Part shown: positions 9,036-19,507 of the stretch, piece after piece | Numbering within the stretch: position 1 is the first letter of the stretch | How the letters are laid out: the number at the start of each line of letters is the position of its first letter | NCBI GenBank assembly: GCA_000320545.1 | Contig: ADNK01000345.1 | Span: 1-21,678 of the forward strand | Direction: 5' to 3' | Source: Bigelowiella natans CCMP2755 | Lineage: Eukaryota; Cercozoa; Chlorarachniophyceae | DNA: 21,678 bases | Notes under the pieces: generated by a model | Databases searched by the model: none | Told to the model about the DNA's origin: nothing | Seen by the model: only the letters and a program-made list of their open reading frames with translations | Position numbers and translations under genes: made by a program

Positions 9036-11605
9036 TCATCGTCAGTAGTAGTAATGGTTGGTAGGCTGATGGAATTGATCATAGCCTTCTTTAATTGCGG
9101 AGGTGGGGGTAGCTCTTGTAGTGATCTAGCTATAAAGTCCCAAGTTGCAACCTGCAGGATTTTTATCATCATCATCATCATCATCATCATCACATCATCA
9201 TCATTATCATCATAAGATAAGAACAGTGTGGGTGATAAGAACAAATTGCTCTTATTAGTATATAATATCCATGACGATAATGATATGTTTACGGCAGCAA
9301 CGTGTTGTTGTTTAATCGTGCTTCTTCTTCTTCTTCTTCTTCACGACAATCCTTCATTCTTCATCAATCCATATAGCATGCTAAATGTGTTTTCACGCAA
9401 ACATGATACGCATCATAGAGGCAGCAGCTATTGCAAACATCATATTATTACGACAAAACACTACTAATACTAACTACTACAACAACTACTACTACTACTA
9501 CTAACAGAATAACGAATTGATGAACCCTCTTACTACCAAGGCTAGTGTGCCGTTATGTACGAGGTTCTTGTGACTAATACTTCCTATTACAATACCTAAT
9601 GGCGTTGTGTATTATTGTTCGTATGCTTACCATGCTATCGTATTGACAAATAATGGGATGTTTAGAACTCTACCACTGCTCAAAGTAGTAGTAGTAAGTC
9701 GTAGTAATAGTAGACAGTAGTAGTGGTAGTAGTAATATAAGTACCAATATGCTCTCTCCACTCAATGACAAAATAGTAATAATAGTACTACCAATAAGCT
9801 CTCCGGTCAATGAGCATACGGCACCTCCTTCGCACCCAGGATATACACGTGTGTCGATTAATATAAGATCAGCAGCTGTTGAATCATCCTTATCATTATT
9901 GCTTTTTACACTGTCACCGCCATAACCACGATCAGGAGGTGGAGGAGGATGATCATAACGAATGTCTCCTAGCTTGTTGCTGACGATTCCAGAAGACACG
10001 GTATTAGCAAATATCTGCTCGGATAATATCCCATAAGGCGACGAAATCAACCGAATCTCTTCCCCTGCAAGTAAGTAAGTAAGTAAGTAAGTAAGTGGCA
10101 GCAAACCAGATCGAATTTGTTATTATTACAAGAGGTAAATAAGAGACAAAATGGCGACAAATATATTAAGAAAAAGACAAAATTCGAACAAAATGAACAG
10201 GAAAAACAAGACTTATGCGTGCTGCTCATACTGCTTAAATTTTTGTTTTATTATGCTTGCAAGCATCCTCTGATCCTCTCAATTCACCACTATTGACCTC
10301 TTCGTATGTGGTGTGACGACTTTGGAGGAAGTGTTGGATACATGCTACCACTACTACTACTACTACATGAAGACGAGGGCGAGCCTGCAGCAAGAAAGAA
10401 AAAGAAAAAGCAGTAATAGTTGTACGACAAATAAGAAGAGTAGAAGAAATGCGAATAAATGGATGGGGGCAGGTGGGCTTTATGTCATCACACATGTAAG
10501 TTTATCGTGCCTGGTTATCATCATACATAGCAGGTAATTAATTTGGTAAGTCTCAGCAGTCGCAGCAGCAGCAGCAGCAGCTGTCGCTGGCATTATATCT
10601 TTTTGTTGTTGACCGAATTGTAATGGATTGTGGCCATCTCCAACGATGATCTTGAGTAAGGCGAAATGACCAAAAACATCATCCCCAAACTGAAATAGTC
10701 CTGGATGATGCTTTATATCTTTGTGGGATCTCTCTTTCCTCTCTGAGTCGTTGTTTGGCCACAATCGTGTTTCCCAAGCTGATCTTTTCCTTCCAACGGT
10801 GATACGGTTGAGTATGCGCAACAGCCGGTTCTCGTGCCTCCTCAAAGAAGAAGAAGAAGAAGAAGAAGAAGAAGAAGAAGAAGAAGAAGAAGAAGGTGTC
10901 TTTGGATCCTTCTTCGGGAATACGTGAAGAAGCGCACAGCGCCACCACAGTCCATCGAATGTTCGTACGGATACCTCAACATCTTCGTGGAGAGATAATG
11001 GCGGATGAGAGCAGCAGCGGGAGGAGGAGGAGGAGGAGGGCGGAGGAGCACAATCCCCACCATCTGTTCGAATACTTGGTTGGTGCTGGCCGTTGGCATT
11101 ATCATCAAAGTTGGAAGTAGTAGTCGGAACAACAACAAATGGTGACAAGATACTCGCTTCGCTTAGAACTACCTGATGAGTGACGACAAATGATGATGAA
11201 CAACGAGTACTAAACTAACACAGAAGAGCGATACTTGTAGTAGTAGTAGTAGTAGTATACAAATGATAAGCGTGTATAATAATAGAGAAGTGTGGTAGTT
11301 TGTTGTATCAGCACTTTATTTTCATTACATTGTCGGCAACGAAGACACCCGATGCTGATCGACATGTTTGCCCCTTATTACGGAGGAAGAATGATGACTT
11401 CCCTGCTACTCTCTGCCGCGCATCCTTGTAGTTGATTAGGGGGGGCATCAGCAAGTGGGAACAAGCAACAGAACAAGAACAACCTCACGTGGTTGCGTGT
11501 GGGCGCCGCCATTACTACTACCTTGATGCTAACTTTGACCATTACGGAGCTTTTGAGGCATTCTTCAACACACTTTTCCCTTCTTTTGTCTTCCTCCATC
11601 ATCAT
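5022..11605 (-). CDS. DEG15: Peroxisomal processing protease, TYSND1/DEG15 family
   Basis: Fourteen exons (minus): 11605-11522, 11424-11329, 11172-10527, 10064-9792, 9595-9537, 9151-8851, 8531-8470, 8290-8137, 7680-7326, 6883-6869, 6710-6560, 6321-6276, 5954-5618, 5328-5022. Joined they give 2886 nt, 961 aa. The N-terminal half is the degenerate trypsin-like domain of this family: KSSVMVKVSIK, CRSASGVFVAD, VVLSEASILSPFV, FGHFALLKII, then SPYGILSEQIFANTVSSG and VYPGCEGGAV, with EGG where an active protease has a Ser. The C-terminal half is the active domain: His in GGYVLTNKHV (exon 8), Asp in SPYPWDIAIVKI (exon 9), then PTFTKGVISKVI, TTAAVHQ|GNSGG with the Ser (exons 11-12), GMVTCNIAHF and MNMSIPINILKPF. 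The stop follows ARL, a type-1 peroxisomal targeting signal. Family members cleave PTS2 leaders and some PTS1 enzymes in the peroxisome. Insertions: 16 Ser and 7 Ala in exon 3, 10 Ser and 10 His in exon 6, a Gln run in exon 11. Uncertain points: exon 3 end (10527 or 10614), exon 8 end (8137 or 8128), and the exon 10 microexon. Confidence 0.9.
5961..5991. repeat. (TA)n tract before the acceptor of protease exon 13
   Basis: About 30 nt of TA directly precedes TTACAG|GA on the minus strand, occupying the position where a pyrimidine tract would be expected. Confidence 0.85.
6869..6883 (-). other. Proposed 15-nt microexon of the protease gene
   Basis: Exon 9 ends in phase 2 (ATC GG|GTAATA) and exon 11 begins with a single base before CCC ACG. 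The block after CCGGAG reads G CTC GTC TAC GGT GT, followed by donor GTACAT. Its insertion gives VIGGLVYGVPTFTKG, which restores the VIG-x-GLF-G...SG segment seen in this position in the family. Direct joining of exons 9 and 11 also stays in frame (VIGPTFTKG) but drops that segment. Chosen for phase and family fit; not proven. Confidence 0.6.
6901..7168. repeat. Four-copy minisatellite with growing GA tracts, in protease intron 9
   Basis: A unit TTGAAGAGAGTTTGGTTAAA plus AGGTAGAG and a pure GA run starts at 6921, 6977, 7043 and 7111 (periods 56, 66, 68). The unique core is nearly identical in all four; the variation is in GA length. In sense orientation of the protease gene each unit reads CT-tract, CTACCTTTTAACC, CT-tract. 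It ends 18 nt upstream of the 15-nt microexon. Confidence 0.9.
9743..9817 (-). repeat. Relic tandem duplication spanning the exon 4 donor of the protease gene
   Basis: In sense orientation the exon end CATTGACCGGAGAGCTTATTG|GTAGTA is followed about 47 nt later by a diverged copy, CATTGAGTGGAGAGAGCATATTG|GTACTT. Both keep the TTG|GT donor core. Using the second donor would lengthen exon 4 by 47 nt and shift the frame relative to exon 5, so the first is taken as the functional one. Confidence 0.6.
10846..10893 (-). repeat. (TTC/TCT)n tract coding a 16-residue serine run
   Basis: A near-perfect GAA repeat on the plus strand lies inside protease exon 3 and is read as TCT (Ser) in frame. It sits between VFPKKDPKTP and LRRHENRLLRIL, so it is probably a loop insertion. 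Confidence 0.85.
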
Positions 11606-11907
11606 TAAAGGGACCGTCCCTACTTCTTCTTCTCCTTGTTTAGGAAAGGCTGTTGTTCATTATCATCGATGAATCCAGTACGAGTAGCTCTTGCACGGCT
11701 TACTACTTAGGGGATTATAGATACTTATTTTACTTACTTGTCTTTGTCGCAGACCATTTTCCCCCTTGGTATTATGGGGAATGTAAGCACTCGCTACGAC
11801 ATTAGTAGTAGCAGCACTTTTCCTTGTCGCACCTTTATTTCCCCCTGTGGATTGCATTCAGCGGGCATCCATTCAACTGGTGCTCGTCCGTCGACGTCAT
11901 CTTCTGA
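11606..11907. promoter_or_regulatory. Bidirectional promoter region between protease and lipase genes
   Basis: The proposed start codons at 11605 (minus) and 11908 (plus) are 302 bp apart and point away from each other. The gap has almost no microsatellite apart from one short TTC run at about 11621. No clear TATA box is visible. Open minus-strand frames (for example EWMPAECNPQGEIK) occur here but do not join to a gene in phase. Confidence 0.45.
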
Positions 11908-13270
11908 ATGATGCCGCCCCCCTACTCATTGCTCCCTAAGCGCTTGGGATTCAGTTTTGGAGGGTCTGGTCACCTCTTGGTTGTCCTTAGATAAGAATTA
12001 TCTATATTCTTACTCCTCCTCCTCCTCCTCCTCCTCCTCGTCGTCGTCGTAGTGTCGAATAGCAATATTTGTTTGTTGGTAACGTAACGGTGTTGGTCAT
12101 TCTCATACATATCTCAGTTTCTCGTTCTCATACGTATCTCACTAGGTGTATCATCTCGGGGTAGCGCACTCTTTACTACGATACAAAACGCTTATGGTAG
12201 TTATTTGTGCAGAGTAGTAGTGCCAACTTATTGTTAATGTAGTAGCCGATTATTTATTATGTGCACACTACTACGATATGATAGTCTCCTCCTCCTTCTC
12301 CTCCTCCCAACGTAGAAGAGAATAACAACCCTCGGCGGCAGCAGCGGGGGAGCGATTGCAGCGGTAATCAATCATTCCTCAACATATCCCTCAAGTTACC
12401 TAATCGAAAGTTCTTAATTTTTGGAGATATACCACTATCATCATCATCATCCTTTGTTGGTACTACATTGATGCAGGTAGCAATGGCTTGTTCCCTTGCA
12501 GAAGACCACTCGTCGAGACAATTATCAAGTTTCCTCCACAGCTATGCCAAACAATGTATTTGATGAACTATCTATACAGTCTCAGTCTTGAAGAAGAGAG
12601 TTTCATTTGAATAAATAACGGCGATTTGTGTGATTGTTTTAAAGGCCAATCTCTCAGCGGCTTGGAGGCTATTATCCCAGAAGATTCCACGGCAATGATC
12701 TTCAGTCCAGAGTTTCGACCTAAACTCGAGATTTCTGTGACAGATTGTAAAACTGGTAGCCGTCCTACTACGTTATCTTGTGTAGATAGATAGACAGATA
12801 GATAGATAGATAATAATAGGCAACAGTAGTATTCGGATATGTGTTATCACGCTATGCATGCAATAGTGATAATGATATGTGATATAACACATTCTAAAAT
12901 TCCCTGTCATAGTAGCAAATTGAAAAAACTTGTGTACTCGAATGATTGCTACTGTGATTGAGAAACTCTGGTATGAATATCATGATGATGATGATGATGA
13001 TGATGACAATGGCGGTATTCAATATATTTTCATCATCTTTTTGCCTCTTCTTGACGTTCTTTTACTTCCTTTCTTCCATTGGCGTGATCCATTATCTCAT
13101 CATCTTGTTAATATCATGCATGAAAAAGGTGAAAACGTATTGGTTTCCGGCTTCAAAAATCGTAAGGAGTTAATTCAGGTTGTTCTTGAGAGCGAGCTCT
13201 TCTATCTTTTTCCAATAGAATAGTATAGCGGCAGCAATTCTCAACAACAACAACAACAACAACAACATAG

Positions 13271-13301
<31 letters not shown>

Positions 13302-13674
13302 TATCCTCATCATCATCATCATCATCATCATCACTCACCATCGCTGTGGTCGTCGTCGATTTCTTCTTTATGACTACTACTAGGCTGTACGTGCGAGCTG
13401 CCATATACCTTCATCCTTCCATCCGGTTGATATGCTGAAAAGGAAGCGTACGTATGCGCTGGAAGATGGCCTCTCAATTCTTCATATGCCGGGTAGTCTC
13501 ATCATCATCATCATCATTAACATGTATTATGATAGAGGCTAAGTTATTATCATTTTTGCATTATCATTGATGAGTAGTAGAAGTAGTACCTAAGTTATCC
13601 TTCTATTGATGTCGTCTTATCTCTCTCTATTGTCCTTATATTTGATCTTTAACGCTCATCACACAACTACAACT

Positions 13675-13711
<37 letters not shown>

Positions 13712-13781
13712 CTTTTAAAACCATTGCTATTACGTTAGGCACCACGTACGCTGATGGAGGTTGTAGTAGTAGTAGTAGTAG

Positions 13782-13818
<37 letters not shown>

Positions 13819-14708
13819 AATTAAGCTTATTCATTGGAGGACCCTCATTCACTCAAAATCACTCAAAATCACTCATTGTCCTCTTTGTTCATTTTCTCTT
13901 CTTTCTTCTTCTTCTGCTTCTTCTTCTTCTTCTTCTTCTTTTTCTTCTTCTTCTAACTACTACTTTTTTACCCCCTCTCATTATTCAGGCCTTAGCGAAG
14001 CAATACCGGATTTACAATTGTGTGACCAAACCGTTAAGGTCTCGCCTATCTCCGGCCAATGTAAACACTGATGCATGCATCATTTTGGTGATGATAGTCA
14101 TTCTTTTCTCTATGAAATGTGTATATTACTAACATTACTATTCTCTAATTTTATCTCATCACATTGCTCTTTGCGTCCATATTATGTCTACTACTACTAC
14201 TTCTTCTTCTTCTTCTTCATTTGCATCATATCATCGTTCAATCCACGTTTTCTTCTTCTTCTCCAATGTCTCCTCCTCCTATGATGGACAACATCCATCA
14301 CGTTTCTGTACGCATGTAGCTGGAAAATTCGGCATCTGTCCAGGTAGGCCGATATTGACAGATGAATTCAAGGCATGAGCTCATGGTGGTGTGTGTTTCG
14401 AAATTGTAATAACTTATCAGAGTCATCTGGATTTAGAATTGGAAGAAGATATTTTGCAGGACAGAAAGTTGGCTTCGCACGCTCATCATCGTGAATGATA
14501 AAGATGATGATGATGATGATGATGATAATAATTATGATAATGGTTTCATGTGTTTCTTGCAATTATATTTATAACATGCTATGCACAGGTTGATTTGTCC
14601 TTCGAGAATTTAAAAAGATTGAACATATCAATCTTTGGGGACGAGCCGAATACGCTTTGCCAATTGTCGTGTAACACCACCGACAACGACCTGATTCCTC
14701 GATCATAA
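11908..14708 (+). CDS. Patatin-like phospholipase (ATGL/PNPLA-type lipase domain)
   Basis: Twelve exons: 11908-11979, 12146-12196, 12316-12363, 12477-12555, 12645-12755, 13129-13178, 13384-13492, 13739-13759, 13989-14060, 14320-14343, 14421-14467, 14589-14708. They join to 804 nt, 267 aa, all phases agreeing. The start is firm: TGA at 11905-11907 is in frame directly before ATG ATG. The oxyanion loop is LGFSFGGSGHLL, followed by VYHLGVAHSLLRY. The nucleophile motif GxSxG is LGGSSGGAIAA. Then come LEISVTDCKTG|ENVLVSGFKNRKELIQ, ASCHIPSSFHP, and the dyad Asp in TYADGG on a 21-nt microexon. The tail LSEAIPDLQ...TVKVSPISGQSGKFGICP and VDLSFENLKRLNISIFGDEP follows the animal PNPLA2/3 domain closely. 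Such enzymes hydrolyse triacylglycerol or phospholipid at lipid droplets or membranes. The long C-terminal region of ATGL is absent. No peroxisomal signal (ends PRS). Exon 11 uses a weak GTTGGC donor, though GTT donors recur in this window. Confidence 0.88.
13680..13818. repeat. CTA and GTA/GTT repeats flanking the DGG microexon
   Basis: A CTA run (about 13676-13710) precedes and GTA then GTT runs (about 13764-13818) follow the 21-nt exon 13739-13759 that encodes TTYADG. The repeats are intronic in this model; the long Val/Cys and Leu frames through them are artefacts. Confidence 0.85.
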
Positions 14709-15602
14709 GATTTCCTTCTTCATATACATCTCATGTGGTTGGTTTGTTATCTAAGGTTTGAAGAAGGAGAACAGGATTTAATGAATTGGAGCAACAACTT
14801 CGAGATACTGAACGACGAATCATCATAAGAATACAAACATCATATTAGAGGTTAGCTGAAGAAAACAAAGATATAAGAATCAATGCAATCGCGTGAATCT
14901 TGATATATCTCATTATTGTGGCTAGCGAAAGATGAAGTACATGCTCGATTACGTTTCACGGAGTAACGCTGCATTACATACTTAAACTGCATAATAGTTA
15001 GTGCTTGGATGGCGTCGTCATCACCTAACCCCATTCATTAGCAAATCATACGATACCAAATAACGCGTTGATTAGTATTCAGGAAATACCATTAAAAGGC
15101 CATTGTAGTCTTGTATAGTAAATTAATCGCAATGAAGTTGACAATGATGATAACTGTAAGATACACAATTGTTCGAAAGCATATCTAGATATGTTGTACA
15201 CGCGAATGTACGCGATCTATTTCTGCCGTCCGTCTAGTGCTTGCATTAAAAAAGGAGTGCATACATCGCATTTTGGCTCGTGCGCTCGGTTGGTTTGGAA
15301 TAAGTTTCCTTTAAATAGTCTAAAATGTTCATGCACAGAGTATATACAAAGCTTTTAGTAGCAGTAAGCGATTTGCACACGCACAACATCCATGATATGC
15401 GCTACAAGATTGCCTCATAACATGGTAATGTCAGGTCACATAAATGATATTTTTGATGATTCTACTGTGTACATAATAAGTAACGCTTTAGAGTTGGTGT
15501 CTCCGGTGTGTAAATGCATAGTATGAAGATGACAATAATAGCAATTGTTCGTTAAGCTCTTCGATCTGCTGCTGCGATATATCGTTGCATCCATACTTTC
15601 CT
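14709..15602. other. Convergent intergenic gap, microsatellite-free
   Basis: The gap lies between the stop of the lipase gene and the stop of the cyclin-box gene. It has no repeat tract of note and no coding block with splice partners. A minus-strand block at 15599-15489 is open in two frames (GKYGCNDISQQQIEELNEQ is one) and preceded by ATATAG. It could be an alternative last exon of the cyclin-box gene or 3' UTR. Confidence 0.55.
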
Positions 15603-16057
15603 CTATATGCAATTATTTGACAAGTTATACTGCTTGACCTGCAGAATCTCTATGATCGCTTGAGGCTGGTGTGTTACTTGGTTATTAACTCGAAAATTAG
15701 TTGCATCTGCTAGATAGTCATTGGCTGCTGCTGCTGCTGCTTCTGCTGTGTGTTAGAACTACTGGTCAGAAAATGATTGTCCGATATTGCACCTAGTAGT
15801 TAGTACGGTGGGTGTTGGAAAACAACAAGCAGCAGCAGCAGCAGCAGCTTATTTGCATTACTACACCGATGATGCAACAACAACTGGTATTTATCATATA
15901 AATTAATTAGATATAAATAGTTAACGATGATGACCTGAAACATGTTTTACATCTTGATACTTTTCGTTAGATAAGTGTCCAGTACTTCCTTCTTGTTGCT
16001 GCTGCTGAAAGTCTAAGATAGAGAATGTTATTGAAAATATATACTATCATGATAAGC

Positions 16058-16091
<34 letters not shown>

Positions 16092-17489
16092 ACCGACTCT
16101 TCGTAGTTGTCCTATTGGATAAGTAATACTTAGTGTACTGATAGTTGTGGCATTGATGATAGTTTATTCTTCTTCTTCTTCTTCCACTTAGTATCTCTAT
16201 AGCATTGATGATAGTTTATTCTTCTTCTTCTTCTTCTTCTTCTTCCACTTAGTATCTCTATAGCAACAACAAGAATAACTACTACTAGTCTACTGCATCT
16301 CCTACCGCTACTACCACCATAACATGAACCAAAAGTAATCGTATCAATATTATTATTATTGATGATAATAATAATAATAATAATAATAATAACCTGAGGA
16401 AGAAGTAGCGGGCAGATATTTGTCGTTCCTTTAATGTATTAAATTGTTGTGAATTGCTGCTGCTGCTGCTGTATACTTTTCTAATTTAAAGAAATGAAGA
16501 AAAACGAGATTGCATTCATCATAGAGAGAGCATCATCGTCATAATCGGTATTATTATCGTCGTCATAGAGAGGGCATCATCGCCATAATCGGTATTATTA
16601 TCGTCGTCGCCATCATCAATTTTGGAACTATTTTCTTCGCAATGATACTACCTGAAAAGGAGGCTGTTGTTGTTGTTGTTGTTGTTGTTGTTGTACTGAT
16701 GCTGCTGGTGCTGCATCATATTCATATGCGATGATGATAACGATGATGATGAAAGCAGTGGGTGCTGTGTAGTATTGTCTTGTACTATTATTTGATGATG
16801 GTGATGATGTTGCGATCCACTTTGTCCCATTCTCTTCAACAACTCATCCTATATCATAACACATTTTTCAACGTAATCACACAAGTCAGCAGCACGATAA
16901 CAATGCCGATCATAATAATAGTAATGAATATGGTCATGATGAGAAAATTGACAATGTATAATTAATATATTATCCCTCGTGTATGTTGTTGTTCTTCTTG
17001 TTTTTCTTCTTATCCTCCTTCATCACGTAGTAGTCTTTCTTCTTCTTCTTCTTCTTCTTCTTCTTCTTCTTCTGACGTATTCTTTAGGTAGTCCATCTCC
17101 ATCATAAGGATCATACGGGGAGGCAGCCAACATTGCTGTGATGATCAGGCATGGATTATCATGGGTTATGATGATCTACTACTACTAAATCTTCTACGAG
17201 TAGTAGTACCTTCAAAGAGATGCAGGGCATTGTTGGGGGTAATACTGAGGTCAAATCTCAGGTGAACCAAGGCACCTGCAATGAAATAATAATTGCATGT
17301 GTGTGTAAGTAAACAAATCATCATCATGATGATGATCAAAATGGTGATGGCAGTAGCAGCACCTAACTCTGTCCTTAGTAATTCAGTTCTCTTGACATGT
17401 AATTTGAGCTCTATCTGGTCTGATATAATGACGACGAGGATGATGATGATGATGAAGATAATGATGATGATAATGATGATATTGTGTGT

Positions 17490-17531
<42 letters not shown>

Positions 17532-17763
17532 GTTAGGGACGATAGTGGGGGAATAATAAGAATAAGAATAATAAGAAGACGGATAGAAAACATTCAAACG
17601 AAGAAGCCAATAATAACGCTATTACAGTGCAGAATATATTCAAACGAAGAGACCAACAATCACGCTATTATTGTGCAAAATATATTAGAAAATGATATCT
17701 TGATCATCATCATATCGTACTGTATCACACATCCCATCGTATCCTGTTACTTCTCCTAGTAGT

Positions 17764-17795
<32 letters not shown>

Positions 17796-18278
17796 AGTAG
17801 TAGTAGTACCTATGAGAGAGTCGACACGAAGATGTTTGCTACGACCCACTTTGGATGAGCGAGATCCTCCTCCCATCATCTAAGCAAAAAAAATACCAAC
17901 ATATCGATATAAATTATCAATTAACATAACAGTTACTGTAACTACATCTCAAGAAGGCATGCTTCTTTGCTTCCTCTACTCTCTACGACTTGTTATTCTT
18001 CTTCTATGAATAGTACCTGGTTGGTATTAATCTCTAATGGTTCATTATATTTGAATGCTAACAGTAGCGCAGCACCAGCCTAATAACAAGGATGATGATG
18101 ATGATGATAATAATAATAATGCATTTATTGTGCCAACAGGTTATACTACTAACAACAAGGTATAGAAATTAGATGGGGCTGGCTGCTGCTAGGGGAGGGG
18201 AGAGGAAGAAGACAACAAGACAGAGACGAAGGAGAAGAAGGAAAAGAAGAAGATAGGTGATAACGTAGTAGTAATAAG

Positions 18279-18313
<35 letters not shown>

Positions 18314-18569
18314 TTATGGTGTGTGTGCACTAGTAAGTAGAGTGGTAATGGTGGTGATAGCAAGTAAACAACTAACCGCAGCTTTTCGATTGTATTTAGA
18401 CACCACATTCCGAAGGACCAGCCTGTTCAGATGATGATCATCATCATTATTATTATCATCACTATCACATGATGATGATAATGATAATCATGATAATCAC
18501 CTTTCAAAATATGAGTAAGCTAGTCCTGCTGTTGAAAGCTGTGATGACGATAGTGATGATGATGATGAC

Positions 18570-18606
<37 letters not shown>

Positions 18607-18977
18607 CACATTATTATTATTATAATTGTGTTCTTTATTAAGTTTAGATACTACATGATCCAATGAGATATTTAGTATGTTGTTAATCATTATCTCTATC
18701 ATTAGCGAGAAATAATAATATAAGCTATAGAGTTTACAAAATAAAACAGCAGTACTTCCCATATCTATCCATAGAGCTATCTCAAAGCATAAGAGACTTG
18801 ATCTTCTTTGCTTTGTTAAGACTCATCTTTGGAGCTGATAATGTATAGTTTGGTGTTGTTGTTGTTGGTGGTGGTGGTGATGATGATGATGATACCCAAA
18901 CATTCCTATTCCTATGTGCGTGGTGGTACTGGTGATTATGATGATAATGATGATGATGATAGATGATGATAGATGAC

Positions 18978-19009
<32 letters not shown>

Positions 19010-19077
19010 CAATATGTGATGTAAGGAGCTCGATTGAGCTATCATCAACGTTATATCTTAGCAGAAACAACTAGTAA

Positions 19078-19110
<33 letters not shown>

Positions 19111-19217
19111 CAGTACCCGTCAACCAGTCTCCATGTTTGGCTTGAAACAGATCGTTCAATTCTTTCCGTCTATCCTGAGGAGGAGGAGGAGGAGGAGGAG
19201 GAGGAGGAGGAGGACAT

Positions 19218-19248
<31 letters not shown>

Positions 19249-19474
19249 AAGTGTCGTGATGTGCTACTAGTACTACTCCTACTACATAATACCTTCTCTC
19301 TGACATAAAACACAACACTCGATACGACGCCTGGCATTTTCATCACCTAGTAGTAGTAGGACACAAGTGCAAGTTTATACAATCTTGTATAGTCAGTGGT
19401 AGTAGGAGTGGTTCTCTCCCCCCCCCCCATATATTGATGAAGAACGAGGAGAGAAGGACAAGGAGTGTTGCTGT

Positions 19475-19507
<33 letters not shown>

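Noticed and set aside
8675-9244. Single 189-residue minus-strand open frame
   Set aside because: Only part (9151-8851) is coding. Its start runs through an ATC repeat and its end is past a strong GTAAGC donor whose phase fits the next exon.
11663-11905. Minus-strand open blocks (EWMPAECNPQGEIK; GENGLRQRQ before GTAAGT) as upstream exons of the protease gene
   Set aside because: The protease N-terminus already matches the family start at 11605, and I found no junction that joins these blocks in phase. They remain possible 5' UTR or extension.
12930-13128. Extension of lipase exon 6 upstream through the GAT repeat (KLWYEYHDDD...)
   Set aside because: An acceptor AAAAAG at 13128 gives a phase-perfect join (DCKTG|ENVLVSGF) that matches the ATGL domain with no insertion. 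The extra segment would interrupt it.
13606-14378. Plus-strand open frames rich in Leu, Cys, Val and Ser
   Set aside because: They are translations of CTA, GTT and TTC repeats. The real coding blocks here are 13739-13759, 13989-14060 and 14320-14343 only.
18782-19048. Frame reading PKMSLNKAKKIKSLML as the coding frame of the 18.8-kb exon
   Set aside because: It hits TGA with no donor before it. The shifted frame (LTKQRRSSLLCFEIALWIDMG) has an acceptor, a donor and matching phases on both sides.
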